A stretch of DNA of 64,000 bases from the NCBI GenBank assembly GCA_947579665.1, contig OX388348.1, positions 15,252,001-15,316,000 of the forward strand, given 5' to 3'. The translations under genes and the position numbers were made by a program. The notes beneath the pieces were generated by a model, which saw only the letters and a program-made list of their open reading frames with translations, searched no databases and was not told the origin of the DNA. Positions 11,735 to 21,060 of this stretch are shown in pieces; position 1 is the first letter of the stretch, and each line of letters opens with the position of its first letter. Source of the DNA: Sympetrum striolatum (Eukaryota; Arthropoda; Insecta; Odonata; Libellulidae).

Positions 11735-11851
11735 GTGCTGATCAGAATAGCGTCAGCTTACGGTAACACGAACTTTGATACGCTCGAAATGATGGCATTG
11801 GAGGCAGAGAGGTTTGAAAGATTTCGTAATCGTGTAGGCATTGATGACTGA
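11735..11851 (+). CDS. Candidate terminal coding exon, unidentified protein
   Basis: A pyrimidine-rich tract ending TCTCTTCCAG (11725-11734) looks like a splice acceptor. It is followed at once by an open frame of 38 codons ending in TGA at 11849-11851. The last residues include MMALEAERFERFRNR, a Glu/Arg-rich amphipathic-looking stretch with a protein-like composition. I recognise no family. No upstream donor or coding exon in the same direction was found within the window. The segment lies between repeat copy 2 and the left inverted arm of the P-like element, so it may instead be a remnant of a mobile element. A chance frame after a chance acceptor is a real alternative. Confidence 0.25.
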   Translation: MLIRIASAYGNTNFDTLEMMALEAERFERFRNRVGIDD

Positions 11852-12629
11852 CACGATGTGTACCAACCACGAACTTAGAAAGTATAGGACTGGAAACTGC
11901 GGAAAAGTTTTGGCTCCCTTAATGTCCGCATCCGCGAGATGGCAGCACTGAAGTTCACCCTTTGAAACCATAATCTTATGTGGAGTAAACGGTGAAAAAG
12001 CACGATTATGATACATATGTAATAAAGAGTAATATTTACCAAAGATGGAATTAAGAGTAATTGTTTTATCCATCACTAGGTACTTTTGAATTGAATACAA
12101 ATCATTTGAATAAGACGGACAAATTAGCAAATCCGAAGAATAGGTGCTTACCTAATGTGCAAAACACAGGTAACTTTGTCGCCGTAAAATAGTAAACATA
12201 GCAAATAGTATTTTAATCTTTATTTAAAGCAACGGAATTTGTTTAAAAAAATAAAGAATAGCGACCGTAGGCACCCCAACCGATTGGGTGACTTCGGCCA
12301 CTAAATATGTTTCCTAAACATCGGCTATAAAATTAACTATATAACTAATATTACGACAATTAATATATTTTAAAATCTTTAAATTATTATTTTATTTAAT
12401 CTTTGTTTAATAGGTACTGAGATAAGAAGTTATTGACTCATAATAACGTTTTTCCACTTTATTTATACATTTTCCAAAGAAAAATACATTTTAAATATTT
12501 TTTCCTCTAAAAACTAAAAGAATAAAAAATGAATACTTTTGATATATTTTAAGATATTCTTAAGGTATCCTTAATCTTAAATATGCCTGGTCATCGTTGT
12601 ATTGAACCAGATAAAGAAACACAGCAAGT

Positions 12630-12970
12630 ATGCTGTTTGCCAGGCAGCATAAATTCATCCGGGGGCCATCTTGTCATCCAGTAGTAAAGTTAACAAATAT
12701 GAAAAGTATGGGGGCTTTAGTTCATCCTGATGTAAGCCTTCATACTTTCATCCTCAAAGTGGAGGAACAATTTGTAAAGCACTGTGAGTCAAATGATGTG
12801 CTTGAGTGCAAAATTACAGAGTTACTTGAAGGTAGGAGATAACTTTTCCATGCTTTGAGCACGGAAGTGAAATCATAGCATATATAATAGAATATTATGT
12901 AACTATGAGGATTAGACAGCATGCAAACTTTATAAATTTAAAGAAAGTGCATCGAAAAGGAAAATTGTGA
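12630..12970 (+). pseudogene. Transposase C-terminal remnant, P/THAP9-like, frameshifted
   Basis: The first frame (12630-12842) includes VVKLTNMKSMGALVHPDVSL, resembling the 'gG-L-hPs' segment near the end of P-superfamily and THAP9-like transposases, followed by a hydrophobic/charged helix. It ends in TAA at 12840-12842. The next frame (12845-12970) continues with FPCFEHG, then a run reading YYVTMRIRQHANFINLKKVH, and then stops. A Cys-x2-His-like motif plus a 'YY-x-x-x-R-(I/M)-R' helix and a basic tail is a common ending of insect transposases of this kind. The frame change and the second stop show it is dead. Nothing upstream resembles the THAP DNA-binding or catalytic core. Superfamily assignment is from memory of the motif pattern and is uncertain. 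Confidence 0.45.
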
Positions 12971-13198
12971 AACTGTATAAAAAATTTAATGTTTGGTCAA
13001 TAAATTTTTTATACCACTCTATCCTTTATGTTTGTATATTGTATAACCTAACTTCACATTTCAGCCTCCCTAAGATTAAATGTAGCCCTTGCCAGTCATT
13101 AAAATTTGATAATTTTGGATTTATGTATGTTTCAACAATATTTGACTCATTTCCTGGAGACTATTTCTGGGAACTTCGATTTTTTTCAGGAAACGTAT

Positions 13199-13316
13199 AT
13201 ACGAGGGTGGTCTGAAAAGTATCCGGCCCCAGATTTTTCAGACATCTTCAGAAAATTTTCAGAAAACATGTCAAGAAATGTTGAAATGTCGGAAACTCTT
13301 CAGACCACCCATGTGC
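13199..13316. mobile_element. Short mariner-like MITE
   Basis: Inverted ends GGGTGGTCTGAAAAGTATCCG (13205-13225) and the complement of GGGTGGTCTGAAGAGTTTCCG (13290-13310) flank about 65 bp. The left side sits in TATATACGA and the right in a TGCA context. A GAGGGTGGTCTGAAAAGT-type terminus is typical of mariner-family ends, which insert at TA. The element is ~118 bp, has no coding capacity and is nested inside the P-like element, so it inserted later. Confidence 0.65.
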
Positions 13317-13858
13317 ATCCTGCGATTCTAGTTTTAAAAGGCCTAGTTGAAAGTAGATGTAACGTTGGTAATTTATTAAGGATCAATTATTTTCTGTGTA
13401 TCCAAGCAGAACACTTCGCTGATCTACGAATAATGTTTTCACAAGTTACTTGTGGTGTGCCCTGAAGGCAACCTGCACTTATTCTTCGGATTTACTAATT
13501 TGCCCATTTTATTCAGTTGTTTTAAGTACTTATCAATGGATAAATCACTATCTATGAATTCCATCTTTGGTATATACTACTCCCACAAAGAAAAAGAGGG
13601 AAAAAGTATCATAATCGTGCTGTTTTTTCCATTTCCTCCATATGAGATTATGGTTTCAAAGGGCGAGCTTCAGTGCTGCACTCTCGCGGCTGCGGACAGC
13701 GTCAGCCGATTGTACAATCAGCACAGGGGAACTTCAGGGGCGTGGTACCAACTGTTCGAGGGGCATACTTTGAAAAAAATATGCTTCTCATATTAAAAGC
13801 AATTTTTCGTAATAACTACCTTTTTAGAAATATATTCACCTTAATAAATTGCGTAAGG

Positions 13859-13896
13859 CTTCTTGCTTCGACAAAGCCATGTGTCAAGGCAAGAAG
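13859..13896. repeat. Imperfect 15-bp hairpin
   Basis: CTTCTTGCTTCGACA (13859-13873) pairs with TGTCAAGGCAAGAAG (13882-13896) with two non-Watson-Crick positions, around an 8-nt loop. No neighbouring signal explains it. Confidence 0.5.
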
Positions 13897-14522
13897 TTAT
13901 GAAATTATTAAAATTCATTAATAGCTCAATCTCTAAGCTGCTGATGTTTAAATGAGTATTTTGTGTTAGACTTGTTGCATCTCGTTTCTGCCCCTCTCTT
14001 GTTGTCTATCTTTAAGTTCTAAATTTTCTGTTTACCGATGTTGTTTTTTTCTTTATTTTGTATTTTTGTATTTCCACATATTTTTGTAATTTTCAATGCT
14101 TTCTTTTTTCTAATGATTTTCCATATATTTTTGTATATCTGTAGTGATTTTTTAGAATTTTTTTGGACTCTGAGCATATCTTTTATTTTGTGTTTCTCTA
14201 TGGGAATCAATCCAGAGCATAATAAATTATTATTATAATTATTATTATAGCGTGATCTGAAGTTGGCATGAAAACAATGGCAAAAAACCGCAATATTGTG
14301 AAATTTATAAGCATTAGTAACAGTGTAAAGGCACGACAAATGATGCCCAAAGTGTTGAACGATACAAAACTATAGACCAACCTATATTAAATAACTCTTT
14401 ATAAAATAACTAAACGACCGTTTCAAAAGAATGAGCAAAAGATAAATTCTCTCTGTCCTGCACTCAAAGACTATTTATCAAGATATAATATTCTACTAAT
14501 CAAGTTATAGAGAGCTATTTTT
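13897..14522. other. T-rich spacer
   Basis: Contains a strongly T-rich tract (14030-14200) with chance frames on both strands and a TTA/TAA simple repeat around 14220-14250. No gene is supported. Confidence 0.5.
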
Positions 14523-14808
14523 TTAATTCACATAAAGCAGTGTATGTATATAATAATTGAATGATGTATATGTATGGTAAATATCACCATTATCTAAGGG
14601 AGATTTTCCCAATTAATATCATTTTTATTTCAAATATGTAGCGTGTTTAGATAAACGTACAAATAAGTGACGTAGTTGATACATATAGTTATTTATAATT
14701 TGTTGTGATAGTAATCGCTGGCATAATTATTTCACGTATCGGTGTTACATTCCTCAGTAAATACGATAATCCTGGAATATGTATTAAGCAAAAACAATAT
14801 ACAAGTGT

Positions 14809-14817
14809 AGATTATGA
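14809..14817. repeat. Target-site duplication, left copy (AGATTATGA)
   Basis: Nine bases immediately left of the 207-bp element, identical to 15025-15033 on its right. The empty copy of the host repeat has one AGATAATGA at 7942-7950, which confirms this is a duplication made on insertion. Confidence 0.85.
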
Positions 14818-15024
14818 GGGATTGGGCCAATTCGGCGAAGGCCCATTACGGCGCCGGAAACTTCGGCGCCAGCCACGGTTATGACCAAAAACAACTTCGT
14901 TGTTTCTTAAATTATTAGTGAATACTATGTAACTTGTGTTAAGCGTACGATATAGAATTCGTCAATGGAATTGAAATTAGTGGTATATGGCGCCGAAGTG
15001 GCCGCGCCGAAATGTCCTAGACCC
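14818..15024. mobile_element. 207-bp MITE with GGG ends, Mutator-like features
   Basis: The left end is GGGATTGGGCCAATTCGGCG and the complement of the right end is GGGTCTAGGACATTTCGGCG; 15 of these 20 positions agree. Further GGCGCC and CTTCGGCG motifs recur inside both ends. It is GC-rich at its tips and AT-rich in the middle, with no coding capacity. Perfect 9-bp flanking duplications and GGG termini fit Mutator-like (MULE) MITEs; Merlin-type (8-9 bp) is an alternative. The boundaries are exact because an empty site exists in the same window. Confidence 0.85.
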
Positions 15025-15033
15025 AGATTATGA
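15025..15033. repeat. Target-site duplication, right copy (AGATTATGA)
   Basis: The right partner of 14809-14817, followed at once by host-repeat sequence (AGTAGTAAC) that also follows the empty site in copy A. Confidence 0.85.
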
Positions 15034-15239
15034 AGTAGTAACAAAATTTTCTTATTTGGTTGAAAATCAATTGTATGATAAATATTATCTCTACCATTAT
15101 TAATAAAATGTAGAGGCTTAAACAAGATAGGAAAAGCTCCTTATTTATCCAAATCGCATTTTTTGAGTCACCTTTGTATCATAGGTAGTATCACTTGAAA
15201 AGTTATTTTTTAAGACCCCGTATTACTTATACTTTTGCT

Positions 15240-15478
15240 CAGTTTTCAAACAGCCTTCCTTGGGCATTCTGAATATTGCTGCATTTATGCCCGTGGGTAA
15301 TGTTAGCGCTCTGCTGCAACGGGAATTCTTTGTGAGGCTTCTGGGACTTCGTGTGGCTACGAAAGACATGCAAGGTGGCTTCCGTTAGAGGGTAATTCCG
15401 GGCAAACCGGACAAATTTAGCAGCCTGTGGGATGTCTTTTGAAGGAAATTTACCGCAATTTGTACTGTGGAAATACAT
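15240..15478 (-). pseudogene. Decayed C2H2 zinc-finger fragment
   Basis: The minus strand is open for about 79 codons and reads like damaged C2H2 fingers. An NCGKF segment is followed by NYPLTEATLHVFRSHTKSQK and then PHKEF, close to the finger end plus H-T-G-E-K-P linker pattern of such proteins, with one extra linker residue. Just upstream, the neighbouring frame reads CPVC, the missing Cys-x2-Cys pair, so a one-base shift explains the lost cysteines. A third degenerate finger may follow. No splice sites or start are obvious. It is most likely a dead duplicated or retroposed fragment. It begins within 10 bp of the end of repeat copy B. Confidence 0.45.
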
Positions 15479-15480
15479 CT

Positions 15481-18400
15481 CTTGAGCGAGTTGAAAAGAT
15501 AAATGTTTTGCTTTGTATCAAAAGGCTACATCTCTTATCCTGTCCCCCATGCAACCGATATTTCCCTTCGTGCTATATTTCTTGCCCTCCCAACTCCTCT
15601 TGCCCACTTCCTCCCCCTCAATTCCTTATTTCATCCGTTTCTATCCATTTCATCTCCATATAAACCTATTCTATCAAAGATATACTCGGGGATCTCATTC
15701 ACAAAAGGGGACAGATAAAACCTTATTGCCTGGAGAGGCCCTCAAACCCCCACTGAAAACAGGTAAGGGATTTAGAGCAATAAGTAAGGGTTTCTTATGG
15801 CAATTTGAATGGACCTAGTGTTTCCTAAATAAAATGATCAGATTTATGAAATATGCACGCATACATACAAGGGACTTTATTTGGCGAAATTGGGACTTTT
15901 TAGTCCCATCTTCCATTCAACCAAATATATATGCATTTCCTCCGCAATATATTGAAGAGATTTAAAGTATTTGCTATGTAATCTTTATCGTGATAAAAAA
16001 GTGGATATAAACAACTGGAAATCGAATCAACGCATTGTTATACATCTATTTCACATAAATTAGGCATATAAATACGAGAATATATTTTGTTGTTTATGAA
16101 GCCCGTTAATAACTAGACATTTTATGTTTTGTATAGATAAACAATTATTTCACTGTAATTTAAGTATTGTGCAATTATTGTAATATACAGTTTAGCATCT
16201 TATTCGATAATTGTTGATATGATAGTGAGTTTCATGTATGTTTATGGTGTTTCACACATTTTGAGAATTGTATGTTACAATGAAGATCTGTCTTCAGTCT
16301 ATCATGGACCACATTTGAAACCTTTTGATGAACTTCTGACTGGCTCAGGAGGACTATAATGTTTTTTATCTCTTATATTTTGTAATATTTTTTAAATATT
16401 TTGTAACTAAAAATAATATTTTGCAACTATTTGCATTTCGCTTAACCGTTGACTTTAATACTACCACTATATCAAGTATGGAATTTAAGTAAAAATTAAC
16501 CTACACAGAAGTTCAAGGAAAGCTTCGAACGCATTTTTTATCCAAGTCCCTTTAAAATGTCAATATATCTAAAGTAATGCCATTTTATTATCAGGTAATT
16601 TAATCGTAATTATTTCCAAAGTTCAATTTTCTCTTAAATTGTAAAACTATAGATTAAAATTCCGTAGAAATATAGCAATTTTAACAACCATTCCATGAAA
16701 AAAGTTGTTGAATGAACGTTTTTGTGATATTATTGTATTTTATACTATTTTCGTGGAATTTCCCTATCATTATAAACCTAATATATTGTAGTGATAGAAA
16801 ATCAAAAATAAATTTACTTATAAATTAGACAGCTTTTATAAAATATAATATTATTTTTATAACTAACATGGATCAATTCATAGAACGATGAGGCATAACG
16901 AGTAAATGGGCCTATGACTGAGTGTGAACTTAAACAGTAATGAAATAATGCATGGATTTGTTACAGACAACGATTTTATGAATTGCTCTCTAGAAATAAC
17001 CCTAATTTTGTTTTCTTTTCATAAAGTCCTTATACCCATGGAAAGAATTATTTCAAAGAGAAATTTTAATCCTTTCATTTCTCAACTAAAAGAGTTGGAA
17101 GAACAAAATGAGAGAAAATAATGCGCTAGGAAGGGGAATTATATAAATGAATATCATCGTCAGAGCCATGACTTACAAAAATAGTAGCCATTGAGTCTAC
17201 AGTCATTCTGACGGAATTCAATAATAAATGTATGATATAAACAAAACCATATTATAGATCTACTCTGATTTAAATTTGCATCGACAATTACTGTTTCAGG
17301 AATTTTCAGCTAAACTGGAACATTATTTCACGATAATCTTAGACATTCTATCAAACATCAACTTTAATTCTTCCATATACACAATAATAATGATAGGAAT
17401 AATAACTTTTACTTCATAGATATACTTTCATCCTTAATGGAATGCTCTACCTCTTTTCCTATAACAATACGATTATTTTTAAAATTATAAGAAATACATT
17501 CATTGTGAACTCTGCTCTGGTGTATTCGAAAGAGGATATAGTATTGTACTGTAAACGAGCTCTTTTGTGGATTGTGCGTAGAATTCATAGAAATTTAGCA
17601 TTTAGTAAACTTAGTAGACGCCAGAGACTCTAGCTTATCCCTCAAAATATTCCCTTTTCTCCGAGAAATACGGGCCAAAACATCCATAGCTGAATTCTTT
17701 CAAAGGAGCCGAAACTATTTCTACGTAATGGCATCTACATTGAAACGCTAATTCACGTTTTGTAACTACTGCAAAGATGAATGGCTGCCTTCTGAATCTA
17801 AACCGCAGTTACTGGGAACGCCTTGCCATCAAAAGTCTCGCATTCTACGTGACCCACTTCCCGTGTCATCCCGTAAGTGGATTTTAACCGTACATTAAAA
17901 CCAAAAGCGTAAAGAGCGTCAAATATGACGGAAATGGATTTTTCGTGTCTGCGTTTTCACTCTATGCGTTTCAAAATCCTATTCCCATCACCGTACATCG
18001 CCGAACCAAAGTGTGTCCAAACTGTAAACAAAGTAAGTGATGAAACGCAACTCTACTGCACTCATAAAGCATACGCTATATATAATACACCTCTCTCATA
18101 CAATTTGAAAAACCATCTCTATTAACAAAGATAATCAACCAGAAATTTCACTCCGCCATTTCGCGATACGTGTGCACGATGACCATTATTAAGTGACGCA
18201 CTCGCTGAAGCGGAGTTTCCGACAATTAATTTCGCAAATTTAGGTCACCAAACGTGACGGGGAGGATAGTAAAAATACCAAATTAGATTAAATAAAGGGT
18301 TAATAAGCAGTGCGGACTAAATTATGGCTTTTGAAGTCGCGCGGAATTTATTTGAATGCTAGCGAACTTCCTCGTCAAAAATGACGGGACTTCATTTAAA

Positions 18401-18859
18401 TTTATCATGGAACACGAATTATAATATATAGGTATTATTAATGATAAAATTCATAACTTATTTGTGCTGATAAATGTTATAAATATCAATCACGTTGGAA
18501 TTAATAAATTAAAATGTAAGCGGAATGCATAAAAGATGGCGTAATAAAATTTATTTTTTTTAATATAATGAATCACGTTAGGCTCGCACTAAAATAACTT
18601 CCACTCACTCCTAATTATTAGTATTAGTCGATTCGACTCCAAAAATATATCCCTATCTTCTCCGAGTACTGAAAAAATATTCTAAATTATTTATCATTTC
18701 TTATATATTCACAATGTAACGTATTACTGCTCATGTGCAAGAAGAGACCAGACCAAGAGATCGCGGCCAAAACGTCGGCTTTATGCAGAATTTGTACCAA
18801 GTCAGAGACCCAAGAAATATTCTTTCAAGAAGAGACCATTTGAGAAACCCATATATATA
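15481..18859. other. Mostly AT-rich non-coding stretch
   Basis: 15540-15730 is pyrimidine-rich with three overlapping chance frames. A small GGGACT/AGTCCC hairpin lies near 15891-15906. 16100-17450 is strongly AT-rich with no feature. 17640-18400 is somewhat richer in CG and unique-looking, with two 'TGACGGG' motifs, and could be non-coding conserved sequence. I find no gene. Confidence 0.45.
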
Positions 18860-19765
18860 GAGCTTTGTTTGCGTTTGAGACAAATTGTTTAACAAAAGAG
18901 CAAATACCTGGATATTGGAATTCATTCCCAATGCATTTTTATAAAATTTACGTGTAAGCAATTTCGTCCGATTGAATAATGGTAAGTACCTCTAATCTAT
19001 CTAAATCCTAAATTCACTCAGATTTTACTTTAATTATAGATGACGGTAGATTAGCTATTGGAGTCTTCGGTTCGACCCCAACTTCAGTTCCAATTACCCT
19101 TTCATAATACAAAAATATTCTTCATGGTTTTTCAAAATTCTCAATATAGTTACCTACACCTATGAAAATCCGTCCAATTACAAACTGACAAACAACAAGA
19201 GCAATGGACGTTTCAGACAATTGGTTAACAATGATTAAAATACTCTATTCATGGATATAATAATTTATTTCCAAGGCATTCTTAAGGGGAAACGTGATGC
19301 TAGAAGGTAATCGCAAGCAATCCCTTCGCATTAAACAACGGTAAATGCCTCTAATTCATGGAAATTCTAGATTCATACTGCTTTTACCTTGATTATAAAT
19401 GATAGTAGTTTAGCTTTTAGAATCCTCCCTTTGAATCCCAGTAACGTCGATACGTTTCACTACCCAATTACCCCATCCCTTCAGATACTAAAATTTGTAA
19501 TGATAATTCTAAGAACCCCACAATTCTGAATAGAGTAAATTGACAAACAAATTGTTTAGCACAACAGAAAATGCTCTATTCCAGGATATTACAATTTGTT
19601 CCTAATGAACTTTTAAGGGAAACATGATTATGAAACTTAACTGTAAGCAATATCTTCTCATTGAGCTATGGTAAGTACCTCTAATCTATCTAAATCGTTA
19701 ACTCATCCAGCTTTTACATTAATTGTAGATGATGATGAGAACCCAAGAATTCTAAGGCAGTAAAA
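18860..19765. repeat. Diverged tandem array, ~340-bp unit, about 2.7 copies
   Basis: The motif GTAAGCAAT recurs in register at 18954, 19313 and 19643, each followed by GGTAA(G/A)T(A/G)CCTCTAAT and, about 70 bp later, by TTTTAC-x-TTAATTxTAGATGA. A second landmark, CAAATTGTTT or its variant, recurs at 18881, about 19218 and 19549. The spacings are about 330-360 bp. Unit 1 contains a tRNA B-box-like GGTTCGACCCC (19059-19069), degenerate in unit 2, so the unit may have begun as a tRNA-related SINE. No frame is shared between units. Confidence 0.75.
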
Positions 19766-20189
19766 GTATAACCATGTGTTATGTAAGGACTGTTCTATTT
19801 TCCAAGGCTACAAAAAGCCTTTTTATCCTCTTTTCTTATTTTTATAGACTCAAATAAAGATTTGTAAACTTATATTTCTAATAAGTAGACTCTGCAACAA
19901 ATTACAATTTATTTAATTGTTAAAAATGAACTTATATACTTAAATGCTTTTTTTATTTGTCTTATTATTTGTCAACATGAGGGAATTTCCTTAAGAAATT
20001 GTTCTATGCTATTTAGTTAATGTAATGTCTTTTTTATGCAACTAATGAACGTAAATTACAATTGTAGATAGCCGGACAAGATTAAATTAAGTAATATTAT
20101 GGTTATCTCAAGCAATATATACCCTATTATATGTTTATTTTATATTTTTTGTGAATGGTATTTTTGTATATGATAATTGAATATTTTTT
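19766..20189. other. AT-rich spacer
   Basis: No frame, repeat or fold of note between the tandem array and the first CpG-richer island. Confidence 0.5.
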
Positions 20190-21060
20190 AAGCTAAAACT
20201 GCCCTCAAAAGTAAAACAGCTGAGTCGAATTGCTCTGATTCGAGCAAATCGACGAAGTAACAAACAGACCAATGGCACGCCTCCTATGATAATTCCAATC
20301 CAGCGCATTTCATATACATCGCCTCCACAAAAGTCATCTCGGAAATAGCAGCGACAGCGGTCCCATCCTCCATCCCGATACATTTACACGGGAAAGACCA
20401 AACTTTTTCAATGTCTCCCCCTTTTCCCCCCGACAGTCGGGAACCATTCATAAATCCATAGTTGGATTTAGACACCGAACCTCTGTTACACTCTCATTGT
20501 CAACATAATTCAGAACATGGCGGGGATTTCCTCCCGAAACATTCGAAACGCTGCATTCATCCTCAGATTCATTACTTGTCGGCTCGCAATAAATAATAAG
20601 AGCCGAGTAAAACTTATCCGCGAGCTTTCGTGGAATACTTATGCTGCGAGGCAATCCATTCCGGGCCCAAATCGGCGCGGCGGGCTTTTTCGTGTACGTC
20701 AGCTTCCGAAATTCGCGGTTCATTTATCAAGTTGCATTGATGACGCACGTGGAGTGGGGGAGAAACTCCAATCCCTTTCCTTTTGGCTTTCCCCCACCCG
20801 CAACTCATATGGATCGAGATGTGAACACCAGTGGCAAATTTAGAGCCTTGTTTCCGAGGATGAAAAGAATGAGGGATGGAGGGAGGGAAAGGGTTTTCGG
20901 CGATGGGATTGAAAAAAAGAGCAAATAGATGAGTAAACAGACTAATGTCGTTATTAGGAAGGAGTTGAGTGTAGTGTTTCTTTTGACATGGCAGTTCCGG
21001 AGCTCCGCAGACCGCGAGACACAATTGTTTCCTAGGTTCTACGTAAATGCAGCTTTGAAG
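20190..21060. other. CpG-richer island 1, possible regulatory DNA
   Basis: Composition shifts sharply here: CG dinucleotides become frequent and AT runs disappear. Frames of 60-190 codons open on both strands at once (such as 20614-21189 minus and 20517-20843 plus). This is expected from composition, and none has a motif, so I do not call a gene. TTGCTC/GAGCAA forms a short hairpin near 20240. I read this as unmethylated or constrained non-coding DNA, an inference from base content alone. Confidence 0.3.

Larger units (their letters stand above)
11926..13701 (+). mobile_element. Probable P-like DNA transposon with long inverted ends
   Basis: The left arm 11926-12145 is the reverse complement of the right arm 13464-13701. 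Both contain ATCATAATCGTGCT, GATTATGGTTTCAAAGG, AACTTCAGTGCTGC-type and TCGCGG(C/A)TGCGGACA-type motifs, and the outer ends read TGTCCGCA and TGCGGACA. Between them lies a transposase-like C-terminal fragment (12630-12970). The interior has been interrupted by a mariner-like MITE (13199-13316). I could not identify an 8-bp target duplication, so the true ends may lie slightly further out. A chance pair of inverted copies of another repeat is the alternative, but the transposase-like frame inside supports one decayed element. Confidence 0.5.
14523..15231. repeat. Dispersed repeat, copy B, carrying a nested 207-bp insertion
   Basis: Aligned with 7636-8153 this copy matches on both sides of a single 207-bp insertion (14818-15024) plus one 9-bp duplicated site. 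The two flanking parts are 14523-14817 and 15025-15231. Comparison of the two copies shows the exact pre- and post-insertion states. Confidence 0.85.

Noticed and set aside
11753..12130. 125-codon minus frame resembling the plus frame at 13452-13796
   Set aside because: The similarity exists because both lie in the inverted arms of one element. The nucleotide arms explain it better than shared protein.
13106..13465. 119-codon plus frame containing TYIRGWSEKYPAPDF
   Set aside because: The run is the translation of a mariner-type terminal repeat (13199-13316) and flanking DNA, so it is not a gene.
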